From assembly GCA_000499405.2 (NCBI GenBank), contig HG738139.1:13380898-13444897 (forward strand): a stretch of 64,000 bases of DNA, in the 5' to 3' direction. Below the pieces are notes generated by a model. It was given only the letters and a program-made list of their open reading frames with translations, did no database searches and was not told where the DNA came from. A program made the position numbers and the translations under genes. This DNA comes from Onchocerca volvulus (lineage: Eukaryota > Nematoda > Chromadorea > Rhabditida > Onchocercidae). Positions 57,901 to 64,000 of the stretch are shown piece after piece. Numbering within the stretch: the first letter of the stretch is position 1; each line of letters opens with the position of its first letter.

Positions 57901-60900
57901 TACTAAATTAATAGTAAACTGTGCTGCATAAAAATTTTAATATTTCATTTATTAAAGAAGAATAAATTTTGTAAAAATTACCGGTTTTTTTTTCTATTTT
58001 CACAACTATCATAAAAACTATCTCACTGAGTTTGTAAACATAAAAACAAGTCATCTTTCATTTAAACTTTTCATTTAAAATTTACAAAAATAATACTCAA
58101 TTAAATATTCAAGATATTAGAGAAACATAATATTACCTGATCTAAAATGTAATCAAAAACAACCGCAGGATGCACATGGCATAATTTTCCCAACTGACGG
58201 CCCATCATGCGTACTGTCTCCTTCGATAAACGCCTATAAATACTCCAAATGAATAATAAAGAAGCATTCCAAATAAGCTAGAGAAATAATAGAAGATCGA
58301 TTTTTATAGGATTTATAAACGAATGTGAAATAAATTGTATAAACTGAATTATTGTTTTAGTACATAGGAAAACAAACTTTAGTACATATCTCGTCATGCC
58401 AAAAGTGCTTCCTCGGCAAATGTTAATTTGAGGATGACGCATGGTGTGCACTGTTTTCCATCGTGCATATATCCGATATCGTACCGTATATGGTAAATGA
58501 CTGAGTAATTTCCACAGTTCTTGTGAATATGCAAAATTGCCATTTGCTAGAGATAATGCTGGTACTAAGGTCTCATCGATCGCATCGATCAGCGCATTGC
58601 ATACTACAAAACTTATATCTTTGGTTGGTCAACACCTAGCTTTTCGGCTGCACGAGCTTGAGCTTAAGCGGTAATAACAAAGAAATTTTCTTTCAAAAAT
58701 TGTAATCAAATTTATAGATACAGCAGGGATCTTTATGGTTTTTGCATTTTTTTTTTTTTTTTTTTGACAACATCAGACTTAAATTCTAACCTTGATAAAA
58801 AGGAGATAATAATTCGAAAAAACAATGTTTAAAATAATAAAAAAAAATTTGACCAACCAGTGTCTGCATGGGCAGTTTGTCCCCAAGTAGGATCTTTTTC
58901 TCTCTCTTCGAAAAATACTGCCATCAACCGCACTAGTTTTACAGCTGCTTTCGGTCGATAAGCAATATGTGGACCAAGGTATGCCAAAACAGGAAGAACA
59001 ACGGAGACCAATTCCGACCAGCTACCAACCTGAACTAAAGGGTGAATATACTGAAAACACTAATATAGAACAAAACTTAACGAATAAAGTTTTCTCTTTC
59101 AATTTCTCCGAAGTTAAAAGCATATCCAATTGCATTTCAACATCTTTTTACAAAATCTTAACATCTATTTGCCTAATAATACAGTTCAAAAGATTTTAAG
59201 GAACTGCACAACATACGATCTCGAGAGAATGAGTCTGGGCGAATGATGAACTTAAATTGAATGTACCGGTGTCACCCAAAGCAAATCTGGATTTCCTGTA
59301 AATGTAAACACTCATTAAAACTGAGCGCAAATAATCAACCAAATATTTCCTCAAAGTGATGCTTGTGATATTGGCGTTAAATTGGTATCACTTTCTAATT
59401 ATTTGCATCTACTTCCTCATATTTATCTATTGTTTCATCCAAAAAATAAAGATTACGAACTCTTGGTAAAAGTCATCAGTAGACCGTTCCAACAGATCCG
59501 CAATAGAGAGGGCTATAGAACGTCTGAAAGATAAACTTATTATGATTTAAAAAGCTATATAATATGAAGAAAAAAGAAATTTTTTGAAGATCACATACTG
59601 TACAGCAATAAGACAAATCTTTTTTTCATTTTGATAGAAAATCAATTCGTAATATATGATTAAAAAAGAATTATGAAAATAAAAATAGAAATTCTTTACA
59701 TAAAAAGCATTCACTAAATACGAGCAAGATTAAGCAAAAGTATGAATAAAATAATGACTAAGCGCCTTGATAAAAAATTTACGAGACATTAACAGCATAG
59801 AATTCGGGGAATCTATCGAGCATCTGTTTTGCAAATTGCCAAGCACCTCCTTCTAGCAAGGCAAACGTTAAACCAAGCTTCTGATTTTTCGCAAGTATAG
59901 CATCCTGAATTTCAAATATTGCAAATGAGTTCCATACGTAAATTACAATAAATAAAATTAATTACCGTCAGTAGCAAGCCATGAAATTAAATAAATAATT
60001 TTATTTATTATAATTTACTCGCTGCCTTTTTAAAGGAAGCTTATGCACTAAATCATGTAATTTACATCGCCAACTTATTTTCAGATAGTTCAAATCCATT
60101 TTTTTAAAATGGGATAAAAAATTTGAAAAAAACAAACATCACTCTCTTTTTCATCGATCATTTTTATGTCATCTGCATTCTGCACGGCCAATACTGAAGC
60201 AAACGATACACCCGTAATAGTAGTACTGTCGTCCATATATCCCGCTGAAGTTGCCGAAGAAACTCGTGAATCTACTGATACCATGCCGGTGGAGATGATT
60301 TCATTTTTTTTGGCTCGTTTTCCGTCTCGTTCAACACGACTTTTGTGGTCGTTCATCAAATCTTCTAGTTTCGGAGACAACTAAAAATTAGTTTTTATTG
60401 AAAAGCATTCATGTTACAATAATATAATAGGAACTATATTACAATAAAACAAAAATCATATTTCAGTGAACAAATAGATTTACGATTCCCTGCAGTAATC
60501 AATAGCCGCTTTGTGATTGCGAAAAAATGTTAATCTTTTAAAATGATAAAATACTCACAAATGTACATAGTGACAACAAATCGATAATTCTTTCATCACA
60601 TAAAGCAGCTGCTACTCTATAAAGCGATGCAGGAGTACTACCGGAATGCTGGAATTTCAAGTACATAAAGATTTGAGTTGAATAGATTTATCCAGCTACT
60701 TCATCACTTAAATCCTTCAGATTTAGTTACTAAGTAGAAAAAAAAAGAAGAAAAAACGAAGAAAAATCAAAAACATTTGAAAAGAATATAAATAAGAAAA
60801 GAACCTGGTAAAAAGTAAATTTGAATCCTAGAATACTACATATATCATCACCGCTCGCTTTGAATTCCGTTAACAAATCGATAAAAAACTTGCGTCGCTG

Positions 60901-62262
60901 CAATGTTGATTCGAAACATTCCAGAATGATGTCAATTACTCGGTTAGGGTCCAAATTGAATTGTCCTGGAATAAAGAGCAAACCATCACAAATTAGTAAT
61001 TTTTTTAATCGACAACTTTTTTAAATAATCGATATAGATAATATGAAGTACTAATTTTTTTATAATTGATAATATGATTTTTTATTTTGACAATGCAAAG
61101 AATAAAAAAATGAAATTAATACCAATTAAATGATAAAGTCGAGTTAAGGCCTTCGACACAGTGATAGAAGGATTATCAAGAAGTTCCGTTATCAATTTTG
61201 CATAACCTTCGCTTTCCTCACGTAATAAATTGAATTTCACTTGTTTGAAACTGAAAAAAAATTTACCAACATGTATATAAATTTTCCTTTTGCAATTTCA
61301 TTATAATTTTCATATACAGTGGCATCTCTTCTCAGAGCTAAGATTTTGATGAAAATAGAACAGTTAGAAATGGGACGTGAAAAGAGCCATCCCCGACCAG
61401 ATTACAGCAAAAACTGACGGCGAACATTATTGATATAATAATTTAAAGTGACTAACAAAAGCCTAGTCTTTGTTTTCACAATTCGTGATCGTGTTGTCTG
61501 TTCATTGGCACCCAGCACATCCAATTCACATTTCAGTACATCATCAGCAACAACCTGCAAATTTATAATAAAACATTTCGTCACTCTTTTAAGTTGAATG
61601 AGCGTATTCCAGAAAGAATTTTCAAGATAGAAAGATGGAACTGAAAAAATCAAATCATTTTGATCATCACATCATGAATTTTAGTCTAAAAAAAAAATTA
61701 ATAAATAAATAAAAGGAAGAAAACTATATTTTTTGACAACATAAGTTTGATACTACAATAATTCACTGTTTCTACTTACCCGATCAGTCAGATGGGATAT
61801 AAATTCTAAGAAATATTTTCGACATTCTTCATTCTTCTTTTCGGTACTCAATTCCAGATCCACAACTGCTAAAACATCCACTAGCAAACTAGGAATGTTG
61901 TCAATCGTTTTCTGCAAATGTAAAGCATTCAATCAGATACTAATTCGCAGTTGCTAAAGAACTGCTAATAAATTTAAATTTAAAAAAAACGAATCTCCAT
62001 TCGAAAAAAGTAAAAATCATGTGACAACATTTGCGACAATTTCACATAGTTCTAATTTATGAGTGATGTTAATAGTAGTGATGTTGAAATCGTGAAATAA
62101 AAGAAGGAAAATAAAAATATTTAAATGTACTGGAAATAAGCATACCATAAGTGTTCGAATAATATTGTAAGCAGCATCCGGGGCTAATTGTCCCTCGATA
62201 ACTTGTCGACATATCTGTAATAATTCTGTCTGCGGACTGAGTACTTCTGTCGTCGAACCCAT
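51985..62262 (-). CDS. thoc-2: THO complex subunit 2 (multi-exon)
   Basis: ATG at 62262-62260 ([20 protein letters not shown]), stop TAA at 51987-51985. Orthology rests on blocks along the whole gene: [20 protein letters not shown] (~61255), [16 protein letters not shown] (~60960) and [16 protein letters not shown]-like [13 protein letters not shown] (~60650), [10 protein letters not shown] (~58975), [11 protein letters not shown] and RYRIYARWK (~58500), [14 protein letters not shown] (~58170), [19 protein letters not shown] (~56980), DAAFFISRP (~56690), [20 protein letters not shown] and HWHSDK (~54810), and [19 protein letters not shown] (~54060). The Lys/Arg/Glu/Ser-rich tail (~53650-51985) resembles the charged tail of human THOC2 and ends [16 protein letters not shown]2 scaffolds THO, which couples transcription to mRNA export in the nucleus. 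I checked phase at several junctions, not all, so exact length is not given. Confidence 0.93.
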
Positions 62263-62638
62263 TCAATATTTTATTCTTCAACACTCGATCTTAGCTGAAA
62301 TTAGCTACTTATCCATTCTAACATATAGTTTTATATTACTAATAAATGTCTATGCAACGATATTACAAAGTAATAAACATGATATTATGTACCATGGAAT
62401 ATGAAGGAGAAGAAAAGATTTGAATACGTTAGCATAATAGTATATTTCTGGTTAGCATGATAGTATATTTTTTTGCGCTTCTCTACAGATATATTCTGAA
62501 GAATATATATGTCTTTTATATTATTAGTACATCTTATTGGCTATTATTATACCAATAATCTTAGTTTGCACCTTTTACTACACAATGAATACTACTGATT
62601 TCTGGTGAATTATAGTGGTCAAAAAAAGACTTTCAATC

Positions 62639-62669
<31 letters not shown>

Positions 62670-64000
62670 AAGAAAAATATTGCTCAGAGTGAATTATCTA
62701 TCGAGACTTACTAGGTTGATTAGCAGTAAAATTAGTTCTCTACTTCTTTTGTTACTAAACAACTGTGCATTCCCAACTCTGGCTTCTTCTGTGAAACTGA
62801 ACTCTTCGGGTATTACACAAATAAGTCGAGTAAATCAAATCTAATTCCAAAACTAACGATTGTCTAATCAAAATTCACTAAAATGATTGTTTAAAAAAAT
62901 ATTAATCCCTAAACTACATGTAATGTTTTCAATAATGTAACTGAAAATAATTCAACTTCACGTAATACACCAGAAAAACATTTATTAACACCAACTCATT
63001 TTCAGACCACTGAGCTTGCAGTAGTCAAAAGTACACATCGAGACAGCGGAAGTTGGTCTAATTTGGTTTTGTTGCGAATCCGTTAAGATTAAGAGGGCAG
63101 ATTTTAGCTGCAGTCAGGAATTCAAGTATACTCTGTAATTAAGGTCAGTTTGCAGTTACCCAGTGCTGTGAGGTCATTCAAGGTATTGACCTTTGCATTC
63201 ACCAATTAGACTTGCGATAATGTCGCAATTAATGACAAGATTTCATTTATGCGTAAGAAATACGAAGAATTAATGCTTGAAAATATTCTTACTCTCGATG
63301 TTAGTTGTATGTCATCTAGAGTTTTTCTTTGCCATAAGAAATATTCCTCCTAATATAGTTTGGTGCTTGATTGATAATTCAGGCAGATGATTGATTTAGC
63401 TAATTATTAAGTTAAATTATCCAACTTGTTGGGAACGTTTTAGTCCTCTAGAAATATGGCAAATTTTGAGAAATAATTTGTCGTCAAATCGGCTCTTATT
63501 CATGCAGAAAGCAGCCAAAGTTCTGGTCGTAAAATTAATCGAAAAAAAAAAGAAAGAATTCAGGTCGAAATCCTGCATCCAGAATGGTCACATGCAATTG
63601 TACCCGATGGATTTTGCGGTTTTACGAAATTGTGTTTTTTTTAAGCCATTGAAAATAACTTTTTGCAGATGCTTAAATTCATCATTTTTAATCAGTTATG
63701 TACTCGAGATCCCAAGATTTCTTGGGCTTGTTCTGAGAATACTGCTTAAATGCTAACTGCTATTATAATCAAAGAGAAACATTCCTATCGAAATTGATAA
63801 TGAAAAGTGACAATTTGATTTTTAGAATATCCAGAAATCTCAATTGTTGCAAGAATCTATCCTCATCTTTATAATACGGAATCTACTATCAACTTCAATT
63901 GATTCACAAATAATATGTTGCCGGATTCACATTTTCTATGAGCATTATATTCGTTATCCATTTCGAATCATTTGTTTTTGTGGCAATCCTGATTGCATGT
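62263..64000. other. Upstream region of THOC2, no gene supported
   Basis: AT-rich sequence with a CAAA/poly-A tract at about 62637-62672. A 96-codon frame at 63466-63756 lacks a recognisable domain or flanking phase-matched exons. The THOC2 promoter should lie here. Confidence 0.5.

Noticed and set aside
63466..63756. 96-codon plus-strand frame
   Set aside because: No domain, no splice partners, and AT-rich flanks. Coding status is not supported.

Overview
The window looks like nuclear DNA of a nematode, most likely a clade III spirurid/filarial worm. The evidence is AT-rich sequence with long homopolymer tracts, genes split into many short exons, introns of about 50-1,000 bp with (T)TTCAG acceptors, and nematode-like orthologues. 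The species cannot be fixed from sequence alone. I rebuilt exons by hand from reading frames, splice sites and phase. Six of the seven gene models close in frame from ATG to stop. The seventh, THOC2, was checked for phase at only a few junctions.

Layout: 1-8143 is AT-rich and has no gene I can support, but it holds a tandem duplication and a long palindrome. At 8144-14800 (+) a 14-exon gene encodes both transmembrane domains of an ABCB/P-glycoprotein-type exporter but no nucleotide-binding domain (NBD). At 16160-23253 (-) lies a 17-exon DEAD-box helicase of the DDX42 type. At 26157-31656 (+) is a 10-exon Cramped/CRAMP1-like SANT protein, followed at 33301-38977 (+) by the mitochondrial Hsp90 TRAP1 and at 39478-42010 (+) by a Derlin. 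TRAP1 and Derlin also sit side by side in C. elegans, as I recall (R151.7 and R151.6). A repeat-rich block fills 42985-43710. At 44121-47209 (+) is a drebrin-like ADF-H/SH3 actin-binding protein. At 49120-51876 (+) is a small predicted secreted protein joining a PAN/apple domain to a Cu/Zn-superoxide-dismutase-like domain that has lost most metal ligands. At 51985-62262 (-), convergent with it, lies THOC2, the scaffold of the THO mRNA-export complex. 62263-64000 shows no gene.

Most genes are conserved housekeeping functions (splicing, chromatin, mitochondrial and ER protein quality control, actin/endocytosis, mRNA export) and do not form one pathway. The two unusual genes are the NBD-less ABC-type protein and the PAN plus degenerate-SOD protein. 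Both have reading frames preserved across every proposed splice junction, which argues against simple decay. Other points of interest are an intronic 27-bp minisatellite, dispersed Helitron-like repeat fragments, a near-perfect hairpin beside 33-36-bp tandem units, a GC-AG intron and two NAGNAG acceptors.
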